This document shows, one piece after another, positions 30,317-38,046 of a stretch of 38,161 nucleotides of DNA. Position numbers and translations under genes: made by a program. The stretch comes from a virus, in the IMG/VR virus record IMGVR_UViG_3300010885_043172, positions 1-38,161 of that record; one strand, written 5' to 3'. How positions within the stretch are numbered: position 1 is the first letter of the stretch; each line of letters opens with the position of its first letter. The notes beneath the pieces are model-generated. The model was not told where the DNA came from, searched no databases, and was given only the letters and a program-made list of their open reading frames with translations.

Positions 30317-30757
30317 ATGGATAAACTAATCGAACAAATGAAAAGATTACTAGCCGATGTTTATGCATATGGTCTAAAGGCACAGAACTATCATTGGAAT
30401 GTCGAAGGCCCAGACTTTATGCAATATCACGGTTTATTTGGTGGTATCTATGAAAAGGCTGCTGAAGATGTGGACACAGTTGCAGAACATATTCGTGCTC
30501 TTAATTCATATACTCCTGCTTCATTTGGTCGTTTTCAAGAACTAACATCAATTCAGGATGAGACAACTGTTCCTATTGCAATTGAAATGGTAAACCGTCT
30601 TTATCAGGACAATGCAAAGGTTCTTGCTACTGCTAAGATTGCATGTGCAACTGCTGATGAACTAAAGCAGCATGGTGTTTTAAACTTTCTTGAAGGTTTA
30701 ATTGACGATTACGAAAAACAATCATGGATGCTACGTTCAACTGTAAAGAGAGTCTAA
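30317..30757 (+). CDS. Dps-like ferritin-family protein
   Basis: A 146-aa four-helix protein with the Dps signature: AQNYHWNVEGPDFMQYHGLF then EDVDTVAEHIRAL. Ferroxidase ligands correspond to His26, His38, Asp53 and Glu57, at the same spacing as E. coli Dps His51, His63, Asp78 and Glu82; the Dps Asp67 position is Gly42. Dps proteins form 12-mers that store iron and protect DNA from peroxide. This one is translated from a late region, so it may be in or around the virion. It lacks the long basic N-terminal tail of E. coli Dps. The ATG follows TAGGGAATAAA; the next gene starts one base after its stop. Confidence 0.88.
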   Translation: MDKLIEQMKRLLADVYAYGLKAQNYHWNVEGPDFMQYHGLFGGIYEKAAEDVDTVAEHIRALNSYTPASFGRFQELTSIQDETTVPIAIEMVNRLYQDNAKVLATAKIACATADELKQHGVLNFLEGLIDDYEKQSWMLRSTVKRV

Positions 30758-30758
30758 T

Positions 30759-31364
30759 ATGGCCAACTACAAACCACTTGCATCATATATAAGAGATATT
30801 TTAGAGAAAAAAGAACTGAGAGCTAAGAATAATCAGGCTCCCGGCGGTGGTCCTGAAACTGATATGAATGATCAGATTGCTGTTGGTTCATATAATACCA
30901 AAGATTTTGAAATGTCAAATAAAGCACAAAAGCTTTATTCAAATCTACCAAAAGAAACAGATTCAAATAGTGCTGAACAGGCTGCTATTCATCTTGATCA
31001 ATTATTTGCTCTTCATAAGAATGCTAAGGTAAAGGGATATACTTCTCCAGAAGCACTTAAAACTGCTCAAAGTCATGCTGATAAGATCATGAATCTTGCT
31101 AAAAATATGAAGATGGAAAAAGAATTTGGTGATATTGTCGGCAATTCAATGGACTATCTAAAAGGACATACTGGCGAATATCCAAATAATGAGATTGAGC
31201 CAGATCAAGAGAAATCTCCTGAAGATGATAGCAGATTTAATACGCCATCTAAGGATTATACTACAGATCGTAATAGTGACCGTGATGTTGATAACGTAAA
31301 GAATTTTCTGATCAAAAGATCATTGAAAGCTCAACGTAAACTCAAGATTATCGATGACGATTGA
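30759..31364 (+). CDS. hypothetical late virion-associated protein
   Basis: A 201-aa hydrophilic protein. The N-terminus MANYKPLASYIRDILEKKEL has an I-L-E that would fit a T4-type prohead-protease site, followed by a flexible Gly/Asp segment, a helical middle (EQAAIHLDQLFALHKNAKVK, DKIMNLAKNMKMEKEFGDIV) and an acidic, charged C-terminal part (KDYTTDRNSDRDVDNVKNFL). Probably packed in the head or core (inference from leader and position). Not recognised. Confidence 0.6.
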   Translation: MANYKPLASYIRDILEKKELRAKNNQAPGGGPETDMNDQIAVGSYNTKDFEMSNKAQKLYSNLPKETDSNSAEQAAIHLDQLFALHKNAKVKGYTSPEALKTAQSHADKIMNLAKNMKMEKEFGDIVGNSMDYLKGHTGEYPNNEIEPDQEKSPEDDSRFNTPSKDYTTDRNSDRDVDNVKNFLIKRSLKAQRKLKIIDDD

Positions 31365-31378
31365 TTCATAAAAAAAAA

Positions 31379-31386
31379 AATAAATA
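31379..31386 (+). promoter_or_regulatory. probable late promoter (one mismatch)
   Basis: AATAAATA follows a run of A and lies 22 bases before the ATG at 31408. Its position relative to the gene mirrors the perfect box at 33277, so it is probably functional. Confidence 0.45.
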
Positions 31387-31407
31387 ACACACCAATTGGA
31401 GAAGAAA

Positions 31408-33273
31408 ATGATTAAGAATAACGATAATTTTGATAGTCTATCAAAAAGTCTAATTGCCGATGTTCGTGCCGTTATGGAAGGCAAGAAAAAGGCATGTAAG
31501 TGCAACAACAATTGCTCTTGCGAAAAAGAAGAAAAGGGCGAAAAGAAAGCCGACGATGAAAATGCTGAAATGAAGACTGAAGCTTATGATGAGGTTGCTG
31601 TAAACAAGGCCATCGCTTCTTCAAACCGTTCTGGTAAAAAAATCAGTAGTGGAGCAGCAAAAAGAATTCATTCTCTCTTAAAAGGACATTCTGGTAGACA
31701 ACCAAAGTGGACAAAAGATGAAGCTGATGCAATTACTGCTAAGATAAAGGCAGATAACAAGGGTGTCAAGGAAGAAGTCGAGATTGAAGAAGCCAAGATG
31801 ACTTATAAAAAGATGCTTGGCCAACACTGCGTGTATCAAGGCGATAAAATGCTTCGTTCATTTCCAACAGAACTGGAAGCCATGAACCATATTAAAAAGA
31901 ATCAAAGCGAAGAGCCTACAAAGAAAACTTATTCTTATAATGAGGAAGCTGAAAATCTTGATGAAATCAGTCATAAATTACGTAGTAGCTGGTTATCTAA
32001 AACTTTTAACAATCATTTCGATCATCGCATGGATGATAGTGATGCTGCTTCTGGTTGGAGAATAGACCCGCCTATAAAAGGACCAATGTCATCTTCTCGT
32101 CTAAAAATTTATAACAAAGCTCTTGATAAAGCTCAAAAACAGAACATGAAAGATTATGAAGATCGTGAACGTGCGAAGCGTGAAAAATATACACCTAAAG
32201 TCCACGATCTACGTGATATGGATCATGATGAAGTATATGATCACACTCAGACTAGCAATAAAATTAAGGATGGAGATGTTATGCGTGTCAAAAATGGCAC
32301 TGCTGCTATGATTGGTGCATGGCCAACAATGATCCATGGTAAAAGCGATGTTCTTCACAGTTTTAAACCTGGCACTTCTATTAAGACAATTGATGGCGGA
32401 TCATATCATAAAACATCTAAACTAGCTGATCTAACTCATGGTATTAAGGAAGAAGCTGTTAACGAAGCTAAGGCTGAAAGCCCAATCAAAGGCACTCGTC
32501 TAATTTCAAAGCATCAAGGCAAAGATGGCCACCATGCAGAAGTTCGTTTTAATCCAGATTACAACGAATATCAAGTTCATCACTATAACAATGGTAAGCA
32601 TATGGGCGAAGGTCCAGTTTCTTATCATGGCGAAGGTAAGGAAGGCAGAGAAGATGCTACTAATACTGCTGAGTATGAAGTAAACAACTATCGTCCTAAG
32701 AATGGTTCTCTTCGTAAGGAAGAAGTTGAAGTGGTCGATAATGAATTCAATAGAGCCAATTATAAGCATTTAATCGGTAAAAGATACTCAGATGAAAAAG
32801 TACCATCATATGCAAGAGTAAAGAAGGTTGAAGAAAAGCCTTTAGTTGGCAATCAACATAAGCTCGACAAAAATAAGAATGGTAAGCTTGACGCACAAGA
32901 TTTCAAGATGCTTCGTAAGGGCAAATCAATTGAAGAAAAGCTAGACCCTTCTATGGGAAGTGCTAAGTATATTGATGACTTTGTTAATTCAAAAGACCCA
33001 CGTTTTGAAGGCAAGTCAAAGAAAGAACGCATTAAAATGGCACTTGGTGCTTATTATGCTGCTAAAAATGAAGCTGTAGAAACTAAAGAAGTTGATCAGA
33101 TTGATGAAAAATATGGTGCTAAAACAAATTATAAAAAACATCATATTAGCGTAAATGGCAAGTATGTTGCTACAACAACATGGGCAAGAAGTGCCAAGGA
33201 AGCTGAACAAAGATTTATTCAACAGCATCCAGAACATAAGAATGAAAGAATCACAGTCGTTAAAGAACAATAA
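31408..33273 (+). CDS. 621-aa modular, highly charged virion protein with EF-hand-like loop
   Basis: The protein is a chain of short modules separated by acidic linkers (EEVEIEEAK, EEAVNEAKAE, EEVEVVDNE). Near residues 30-45 there is a Cys-rich patch (KACKCNNNCSCEKEE). Later come VNKAIASSNRSGKKISSGAA and KAESPIKGTRLISKHQGKDG, a region with many His (HHAEVRFNPDYNEYQVHHYN), an EF-hand-like loop LDKNKNGKLDAQDF (about residues 486-499) and DPSMGSAKYIDDFVNSKDPR. The end looks like a small strand domain (TNYKKHHISVNGKYVATTTW). These modules are common in uncharacterised phage head proteins. ATG 31408 has TTGGAGAAG upstream. Function unknown; Ca2+ binding is possible. Confidence 0.65.
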   Translation: MIKNNDNFDSLSKSLIADVRAVMEGKKKACKCNNNCSCEKEEKGEKKADDENAEMKTEAYDEVAVNKAIASSNRSGKKISSGAAKRIHSLLKGHSGRQPKWTKDEADAITAKIKADNKGVKEEVEIEEAKMTYKKMLGQHCVYQGDKMLRSFPTELEAMNHIKKNQSEEPTKKTYSYNEEAENLDEISHKLRSSWLSKTFNNHFDHRMDDSDAASGWRIDPPIKGPMSSSRLKIYNKALDKAQKQNMKDYEDRERAKREKYTPKVHDLRDMDHDEVYDHTQTSNKIKDGDVMRVKNGTAAMIGAWPTMIHGKSDVLHSFKPGTSIKTIDGGSYHKTSKLADLTHGIKEEAVNEAKAESPIKGTRLISKHQGKDGHHAEVRFNPDYNEYQVHHYNNGKHMGEGPVSYHGEGKEGREDATNTAEYEVNNYRPKNGSLRKEEVEVVDNEFNRANYKHLIGKRYSDEKVPSYARVKKVEEKPLVGNQHKLDKNKNGKLDAQDFKMLRKGKSIEEKLDPSMGSAKYIDDFVNSKDPRFEGKSKKERIKMALGAYYAAKNEAVETKEVDQIDEKYGAKTNYKKHHISVNGKYVATTTWARSAKEAEQRFIQQHPEHKNERITVVKEQ

Positions 33274-33276
33274 TAT

Positions 33277-33284
33277 TATAAATA
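33277..33284 (+). promoter_or_regulatory. T4-type late promoter
   Basis: A perfect TATAAATA in the gap after the 621-aa gene, 34 bases before the ATG at 33318. The expected start point is near 33290. Confidence 0.75.
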
Positions 33285-33317
33285 TTACAAGAAACAATTT
33301 CTAATTGGAGAAGAAAA

Positions 33318-33896
33318 ATGGCTCAATGGGGCATGATCGATAGAGCAAACAATTCACCTATTTTTGCTACATCACAAGTAAATTTAACAACAACCGCTAT
33401 TAATGCAAATACACTTTTTGGAAATACAACAGTCGGTGCATTTCAAAGTGGTGGCTTGCCTATGAAAAAGGCAGTCGGTACATTTGGTATCAGCACAACA
33501 GAAGTTGGTAATACTGTTTCTGGTGGCACAAAGGCAGCACACGCTGGCTGGAACATGAGAACAGCATTTACTGGACCGTTAACATCTGTTACCGTTGCTG
33601 CTGCTGGTAGACTTTATACCAACAATGATACCTATTCAATCGCAGCAGGTACTGGTGGTACAAACCAAACTGGAAACGTTGTAACAAATGCAACTGGTAA
33701 CTTAGTTTCTTATACTGTTACAACTGCTGGTGCTAATTTCCAATCAGCTACACCAACTGTGTCAATCAGTGTCACATCAGGCGGCACTACTGGTTCAATC
33801 ACTGCAACAGCAGGTGGTCGTGCTGGACGTGTTCAAGTAGAAACACTAGTCGCTGCTAGTTCAATCACTGGCGATAGTGACGGTACAATTTTCTAA
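33318..33896 (+). CDS. Gly/Thr/Ala-rich virion protein
   Basis: A 192-aa protein of low charge, rich in Thr, Gly, Ala and Val, with repeating beta-strand pattern (LTSVTVAAAGRLYTNNDTYS, VSISVTSGGTTGSITATAGG). This suits a small decoration, fibre or capsid-surface protein that is made in large amount. It has its own perfect late promoter, a strong ribosome binding site (TTGGAGAAGAAAA) and its own terminator, consistent with high-level single-gene expression. No specific family recognised. Confidence 0.68.
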   Translation: MAQWGMIDRANNSPIFATSQVNLTTTAINANTLFGNTTVGAFQSGGLPMKKAVGTFGISTTEVGNTVSGGTKAAHAGWNMRTAFTGPLTSVTVAAAGRLYTNNDTYSIAAGTGGTNQTGNVVTNATGNLVSYTVTTAGANFQSATPTVSISVTSGGTTGSITATAGGRAGRVQVETLVAASSITGDSDGTIF

Positions 33897-33907
33897 TTTT
33901 GAAATAT

Positions 33908-33931
33908 GGGGTGGCTTCGGCCACCCCTTTT
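33908..33931 (+). terminator. rho-independent terminator
   Basis: GGGGTGGC (33908-33915), loop TTCG, GCCACCCC (33920-33927) and TTTT: a very stable hairpin directly after the Gly/Thr-rich virion gene. Confidence 0.92.
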
Positions 33932-33937
33932 ATTAAG

Positions 33938-33945
33938 TATAAAAA
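33938..33945 (+). promoter_or_regulatory. weak late promoter candidate
   Basis: TATAAAAA (one mismatch to TATAAATA) follows the terminator directly and precedes the ATG at 33949 by only 3 bases, which would put the start point inside the gene. It therefore may serve the genes further right, or be chance. Confidence 0.25.
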
Positions 33946-33948
33946 AAT

Positions 33949-34332
33949 ATGCACCATGAAAAACTTGACGAAAGTAATTTTCTGCTATTTGCTGCAAAAC
34001 ACTATGACAATCCACAGTGTCATGATACAACAGAATTTTATGATGATTTAAAAAGATTTAAATATCTTAAAAGATTATTTGTTAAATATGAAGATTCAGG
34101 CGAATTGCGTGAGCGTTTGATTCTTAATCATTTGATTATTTTATATAATGTATTTGGTGAGGCTGCAACTAGAATGTTATTTCTCAAGCTTGAAGGGCAT
34201 TATTCATATTTAAAACCATTTATTGTAATGCTTGGGTATATGCCAGAGAAAATATTGGTTAAAAATACAATTTATTACAGTAGTGATATTCATATGAATG
34301 CTCATATTGTAGAAGTTTTAAGGAAAATTTGA
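33949..34332 (+). CDS. conserved T4-like phage protein (FLLFAAKHYDNPQC family)
   Basis: A 127-aa helical protein: SNFLLFAAKHYDNPQCHDTT, FYDDLKRFKYLKRLFVKYED, then ELRERLILNHLIILYNVFGE. I recall this family across T4-like phages of marine bacteria (DUF7207 as I remember), next to structural genes. No enzyme motif. The ATG lies close behind the preceding terminator, with no good ribosome binding site. The next gene overlaps by one base (TGATG). Function unknown. Confidence 0.72.
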   Translation: MHHEKLDESNFLLFAAKHYDNPQCHDTTEFYDDLKRFKYLKRLFVKYEDSGELRERLILNHLIILYNVFGEAATRMLFLKLEGHYSYLKPFIVMLGYMPEKILVKNTIYYSSDIHMNAHIVEVLRKI

Positions 34333-34694
34333 TGGCAAAGAATATAGATAAGGGCGAATATGATTACGAAGGTGACATGGCAATGTCACAGCTTAAGAGT
34401 GTTATATCAAATGCTAAAAGACTTCATGATATGCTAAGCCCAAACACAAACCTTCCTGAATGGGTTCAGTCTAAAATCACACTAGCAGAAGATTATATCA
34501 CTACTGCTACAAATTATATGTCTAGTCAAAATGTCAATGAAGAAGGCATTGCTCCAACAAATGCAACTGGACCTGCTGTGTATGGAACTAATGGTGAAAA
34601 TCCTCCAATGCGCCGTAAAGCAATAGAAAAATACAAGAAAAGTAATCAGCCTTTTAAGCGTAAGACGTTAGAAGACTTTAAAAAAGGAAACTGA
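34332..34694 (+). CDS. conserved T4-like phage protein (YDYEGDMA family)
   Basis: A 120-aa protein: NIDKGEYDYEGDMAMSQLKS, then LHDMLSPNTNLPEWVQSKIT with LAEDYITTATNYM, and a flexible end TGPAVYGTNGENPPMRRKAI and onward to a basic tail. I associate the D-Y-E-G-D-M and LPEWVQSKIT motifs with small virion-region proteins of T4-like phages. Possibly a structural accessory or head-completion protein; not proven. ATG 34332 overlaps the preceding TGA; AAGGAAAATTTG supplies a ribosome binding site. Confidence 0.7.
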   Translation: MAKNIDKGEYDYEGDMAMSQLKSVISNAKRLHDMLSPNTNLPEWVQSKITLAEDYITTATNYMSSQNVNEEGIAPTNATGPAVYGTNGENPPMRRKAIEKYKKSNQPFKRKTLEDFKKGN

Positions 34695-34695
34695 T

Positions 34696-35214
34696 ATGTT
34701 TGGTATGATTCCACTTCCTGTTAAACTTTTAGCAATTCTTTTTATCGTACTAGGAGCAGCAGGTTGGGGATATATGAAAGGTTCTGCACACGCAGAGATT
34801 GAACTTGCTAACTATCAGGCTAAGGCACAGAAACAAATAACTGAACTTGAAAAAAAGAATACTGAAATTTCAAGCAATGTAGTAACAGAATATGTAGATC
34901 GTGTCAATACAATTCATGACAAAGAAGTAATATATAAAACTGCTACTGCAAAAATGGAGCCGCAACATGACATGTCAAATGGCTGGGTTGAACTTCACGA
35001 TGCTGCTGCAAGACTTGTAAATCCTAATGCAATATTAGCATCTGATAAGTCTCCATCAGGTATTATGGATAACTCTGCATTATCAGTGGTTATTGGCAAC
35101 TATGCAGTTTGTCATGAAAATAAGCAACAACTAATTTCATTGCAGAAATGGATTGCTGACAATAAAGCTGCAATTGATGCTGCTAATCTTAATGCTCCAA
35201 AGGATAAAAAGTAA
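34696..35214 (+). CDS. inner-membrane spanin (Rz-like)
   Basis: A 172-aa protein with one N-terminal membrane anchor (about residues 6-26) and a periplasmic coiled-coil region (NYQAKAQKQITELEKKNTEI), the plan of an i-spanin. MEPQHDMSNGWVELHDAAARL and the later LQKWIADNK helix also match Rz-type proteins. Directly behind it, overlapping by one base (TAATG), is a small lipoprotein gene, the expected o-spanin. The pair would fuse inner and outer membranes at lysis, which implies a Gram-negative host. Confidence 0.85.
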   Translation: MFGMIPLPVKLLAILFIVLGAAGWGYMKGSAHAEIELANYQAKAQKQITELEKKNTEISSNVVTEYVDRVNTIHDKEVIYKTATAKMEPQHDMSNGWVELHDAAARLVNPNAILASDKSPSGIMDNSALSVVIGNYAVCHENKQQLISLQKWIADNKAAIDAANLNAPKDKK

Positions 35215-35384
35215 TGAAAAAAATTATAATACTTCTTCCTTTGGTGATGTTAATCGGATGTGCTGGCAAAACACGTTTAGTGCCACAGGCATATATGCCT
35301 ACGCCTCCAGAAGTTCTTATGAAAGCTCCACGTGAGCTAAATACAATTAACGTATCTAATACAAAAGAAGGTAAACCAAAATGA
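35214..35384 (+). CDS. outer-membrane lipoprotein spanin (Rz1-like)
   Basis: A 56-aa protein, MKKIIILLPLVMLIGCAGKT then a Pro-containing tail RLVPQAYMPTPPEVLMKAPR. It has a lipoprotein signal with lipobox LIGC (Cys16 lipidated). The mature part is about 41 residues with several prolines, typical of Rz1-type o-spanins. It starts on the stop of the Rz-like gene and ends on the start of the next (ATGA). The small size and position make the two-component spanin call robust. Confidence 0.85.
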   Translation: MKKIIILLPLVMLIGCAGKTRLVPQAYMPTPPEVLMKAPRELNTINVSNTKEGKPK

Positions 35385-35620
35385 ATATATGGGAAAAAAT
35401 TAAAAAATTTTTTGGTGGTTCAACTATTTTACAACAATTTAAAGAAATTATTGAAGAAGAAAAGATCATTCTAAAAAAATTAGAAACTGACTTTGAGACT
35501 TCTATCGATAAAGTTGAAGAAACTATCAAAACAGAAGTCAAGGCTGTTAACGATCAAATTACTGATGCAGTCACACAGACAAAAAAGGTGGTTAAAAAGC
35601 CACGTAAAAAGAAATCGTAA
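35381..35620 (+). CDS. small charged helical protein of the lysis cassette
   Basis: A 79-aa protein with an amphipathic start (MNIWEKIKKFFGGSTILQQF), a charged coiled-coil-like middle (EEKIILKKLETDFETSIDKV) and a very basic end (KKVVKKPRKKKS). No membrane segment. It overlaps the o-spanin gene by 4 bases and precedes the holin-like gene by 9 bases. It could be a membrane-peripheral lysis regulator or a virion protein; not recognised. Confidence 0.55.
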   Translation: MNIWEKIKKFFGGSTILQQFKEIIEEEKIILKKLETDFETSIDKVEETIKTEVKAVNDQITDAVTQTKKVVKKPRKKKS

Positions 35621-35629
35621 GGAACTACA

Positions 35630-35881
35630 ATGAAAAACGTAATCGACTATATCAAGGGTGTTCTTGCTGATGGCAAGGGTTCACCTTCTTCAAAAAGAGT
35701 GATTACATTTCTATTTGCAATTCTAATCGCAATTGCATTTATTGCTAACTTATTTTATGGTTATAAAATTGAAAAAGAAATTCTTGACTCAGTTATGTAT
35801 GTTGTAATTGCCGGATTTGGTTTTACAGGCATTGAGAAGTTCGCTCCTAATGGCCTAGCAGGTACAACGAGCGCACAATGA
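35630..35881 (+). CDS. two-TM holin-like protein
   Basis: An 83-aa protein with a polar N-terminus, membrane helices at about 25-42 and 54-70, and a short polar tail: the class II holin plan. SPSSKRVITFLFAILIAIAF and VVIAGFGFTGIEKFAP resemble phage holin families. It sits behind the spanin pair. A second candidate holin lies beside the endolysin at 4810-5262. The ATG follows AAGGAACTACA; the next gene overlaps by 4 bases. Confidence 0.7.
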   Translation: MKNVIDYIKGVLADGKGSPSSKRVITFLFAILIAIAFIANLFYGYKIEKEILDSVMYVVIAGFGFTGIEKFAPNGLAGTTSAQ

Positions 35882-36360
35882 CAACAGATAGTGATGTTAA
35901 AAAGTTATCAGAGAACGTAGCTTCCTTACAGAAGGATATGGCGCAAGTCGGCACACTCGTTGACCGTCTTGATATTACTATTGAAAAATTAACAGAAGTA
36001 TCAACCACTGTATCACAGTTATTAGCGGTGCAAGGAAACCGTCTTGAATTTCAGGAAAAAATACAAGAGAGACTAGAAAAGATGGTTGAAGATCGTCGTA
36101 TTGAGACAGATAAAGGTATCAAAGACGTTTATGTTCGTATCGAAAATGTAGAGAGAGGATTACAGGAAGATATGGACGATAACTACACCAAGATTGCTAA
36201 CAAGATCGAAGAACTTAAAAAAGAAGGCAACGAACAGCACAAGGTGCTGAATGACCGCATGACACGTATGGAAAAATGGATGTGGATGCTTATCGGGGGC
36301 GGTATCGTTGTTGGAACCCTGTTTGATAAAATTAATATACCAGCCATTTTTGGTCAATAA
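35878..36360 (+). CDS. tail-anchored coiled-coil membrane protein
   Basis: A 160-aa protein: long coiled coil (residues about 5-135, with TVSQLLAVQGNRLEFQEKIQ in the middle) and a single C-terminal membrane segment (about 135-150, WMWMLIGGGIVVGTLFDKI). The plan resembles XhlA-type lysis helpers and a family I recall from T4-like phages (DUF7201-like). It ends the lysis cassette and may regulate or help the holin. Four-base overlap (ATGA) with the holin-like gene. Confidence 0.68.
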   Translation: MTTDSDVKKLSENVASLQKDMAQVGTLVDRLDITIEKLTEVSTTVSQLLAVQGNRLEFQEKIQERLEKMVEDRRIETDKGIKDVYVRIENVERGLQEDMDDNYTKIANKIEELKKEGNEQHKVLNDRMTRMEKWMWMLIGGGIVVGTLFDKINIPAIFGQ

Positions 36361-36369
36361 ATTTTTTAC

Positions 36370-36398
36370 TTGACCCCATATATTCATATGGTTATAAT
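36370..36398 (+). promoter_or_regulatory. sigma70-type promoter
   Basis: TTGACC (36370-36375), a 17-bp spacer and TATAAT (36393-36398) just after the lysis cassette and 54 bases before the primase start. It restarts early-type transcription after the late block. The leader then has GATTC/GAATC pairing around an AT-rich loop near 36409-36427. Confidence 0.8.
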
Positions 36399-36451
36399 CC
36401 GTTTGTCGATTCGAAATATATTGAATCTTTATAATATAATGGGAATAACAT

Positions 36452-37480
36452 GTGGATTGGTTAGATAGAAAATATATTGGTTTTATATCTCATAGACTAA
36501 GAAATTACAAGCAGAAATCAGAGAATCTTTATAACTTCTCTTGTCCTATCTGCGGAGATTCCAAAACAGATAAAAGAAAAACACGTGCTTACTTCTATGA
36601 AAAGAAGGGTAAGGCATGGATGTGTTGTCATAACTGCGGTGTAGGAATGACAATTGATAATTTTGTAAAATATCTTGATCAAGGATTGTACAACGAATAT
36701 ATTAAAGAGCGTATGCTGGCCAATGGTCAAGTACGTAAAAAGACTGATGTTGAACTTTTTGCTGAAAAAATGAAAAAGCCAAAGTTCATGAAAACAAGTC
36801 CTTTGATGAAGCTAAAGAAATTGTCATTATTAAATCCTGCTGGTCCAACACGTATATATGTTGATGGACGTAAAATTCCTGCATCTATGCATCATAAACT
36901 GTTTTATTGTAAAAACTTTAAAGCATGGGTGAATAGTTTTTTGCCAAATAAGTTTGAGAATGAAGAACATGATGAAGCTCGTTTAATTATTCCATTCATT
37001 GATCAGGATGGAGAATTCTTTGGTCTTCAAGGTCGTTCACTAGTTAAGGACAGTAAACTACGATATATCACAATCATCCTTGATGAAGATAAACCAAAAA
37101 TATATGGACTTGATACTGTAAAATTGGACCAGACTATATATGTGGTAGAAGGTCCGATTGATTCAATGTTCATTCCAAACGCTATTGCATCTGCTGGTAG
37201 TGATCTTACTTCAAACTTAAGACAACTTAAAACTGATAAGAGTAACTTTGTGATTGTATTTGATAATGAACCACGAAACAAAGAAATTGTGAAGAAAATT
37301 CAAAAGGCAATTGACCAAGGATATAGAGTTTGTTTATGGCCTGAAACAATTCTTCAGAAAGATATCAATGATATGATTCTTGCTGGATTAACATCGAAAA
37401 AAATTATTGACATTATTGATGAGAATACATATAGTGATCTGTCCGCAAAAATTAAATTTGCAACATGGAAAAAAATATAA
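36452..37480 (+). CDS. 61: DNA primase (T4 gp61-like)
   Basis: A 342-aa primase. The N-terminal zinc module has C31-P-I-C34 and C59-H-N-C62, reading initiation sites on DNA. The TOPRIM core has VVEGPIDSMF (Glu233) and FVIVFDNEP (Asp271, Asn272, Glu273 as a D-x-E form of the DxD). Length matches T4 gp61 (342 aa). It makes RNA primers with the gp41-type helicase. The start is GTG at 36452, with GGGAA upstream; an ATG two bases earlier is out of frame and stops quickly. It lies far from the other replication genes, behind its own promoter. Confidence 0.92.
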   Translation: MDWLDRKYIGFISHRLRNYKQKSENLYNFSCPICGDSKTDKRKTRAYFYEKKGKAWMCCHNCGVGMTIDNFVKYLDQGLYNEYIKERMLANGQVRKKTDVELFAEKMKKPKFMKTSPLMKLKKLSLLNPAGPTRIYVDGRKIPASMHHKLFYCKNFKAWVNSFLPNKFENEEHDEARLIIPFIDQDGEFFGLQGRSLVKDSKLRYITIILDEDKPKIYGLDTVKLDQTIYVVEGPIDSMFIPNAIASAGSDLTSNLRQLKTDKSNFVIVFDNEPRNKEIVKKIQKAIDQGYRVCLWPETILQKDINDMILAGLTSKKIIDIIDENTYSDLSAKIKFATWKKI

Positions 37481-37620
37481 TGTATTTTAAAAAATTTTTA
37501 TGTCGTATAGGATGGCATGATTGGACCCCTTGGGGACAACCTGTAAGACTGCCTGACGAACGAGGGCAACAGTTTCGTATGTGTACTATTTGTCAAAAGC
37601 AACAAAGGCATATTTTCTAA
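37480..37620 (+). CDS. small C-x2-C protein
   Basis: A 46-aa protein, MYFKKFLCRIGWHDWTPWGQ and onward to MCTICQKQQRHIF, with a GWHDW segment and a C-x2-C near the end, like half-zinc-ribbon proteins in phages and bacteria. The ATG shares a base with the primase stop (TAATG), and its own TAA overlaps the next ATG in the same way. Function unknown. Confidence 0.65.
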   Translation: MYFKKFLCRIGWHDWTPWGQPVRLPDERGQQFRMCTICQKQQRHIF

Positions 37621-37889
37621 TGGATATTAAAAAAACAGATATGGCAGAGTTGGGGCTTGAATACGTTTCATGGCCCATTACTCATGTTCGCATACATAGA
37701 ACAGATAATCAGTGGCTTGTAGAATATCGTCGCAAGCCTAAGTGGTTCTTTGACCAATGGTGGTGGTTCAATGATGGAAAGTTTGTAGATTATACAGACG
37801 CGCAAGATCGTGCTGCTAAACTACTTGCACAGGGGTTTGTGCTTTCAACACGTTATCGTACTGATTATATGGAGGTAAATAATGACTAA
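37620..37889 (+). CDS. small aromatic-rich phage protein
   Basis: An 89-aa protein: MDIKKTDMAELGLEYVSWPI, VRIHRTDNQWLVEYRRKPKW, FFDQWWWFNDGKFVDYTDAQ. It probably folds as a beta sheet with a closing helix (DRAAKLLAQGF). ATG 37620 overlaps the upstream stop (TAATG). I have seen similar R-R-K-P-x-W-x-D-x-W-W proteins in T4-like phages. Function unknown. Confidence 0.68.
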   Translation: MDIKKTDMAELGLEYVSWPITHVRIHRTDNQWLVEYRRKPKWFFDQWWWFNDGKFVDYTDAQDRAAKLLAQGFVLSTRYRTDYMEVNND

Positions 37890-38046
37890 AGAAGAACTTG
37901 ATCTATGGGCTAGAGAAGTAGCTAAAAAGCTTGATGAATGTCCTATTGAAGATACAAAACAGATGTGGCAACTATTGGATGAAACTGAAAAGGTACGCCT
38001 AGAATTTGTAAAAATTTATGGATTAGAAAATGAAAATAATGAGTGA
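37882..38046 (+). CDS. small acidic helical protein
   Basis: A 54-aa protein, MTKEELDLWAREVAKKLDEC and onward to GLENENNE, predicted all-helical. The strong site GGAGG lies just before its ATG, which overlaps the previous gene by 8 bases. Its stop overlaps the next gene (8 bases). Not recognised. Confidence 0.6.
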   Translation: MTKEELDLWAREVAKKLDECPIEDTKQMWQLLDETEKVRLEFVKIYGLENENNE

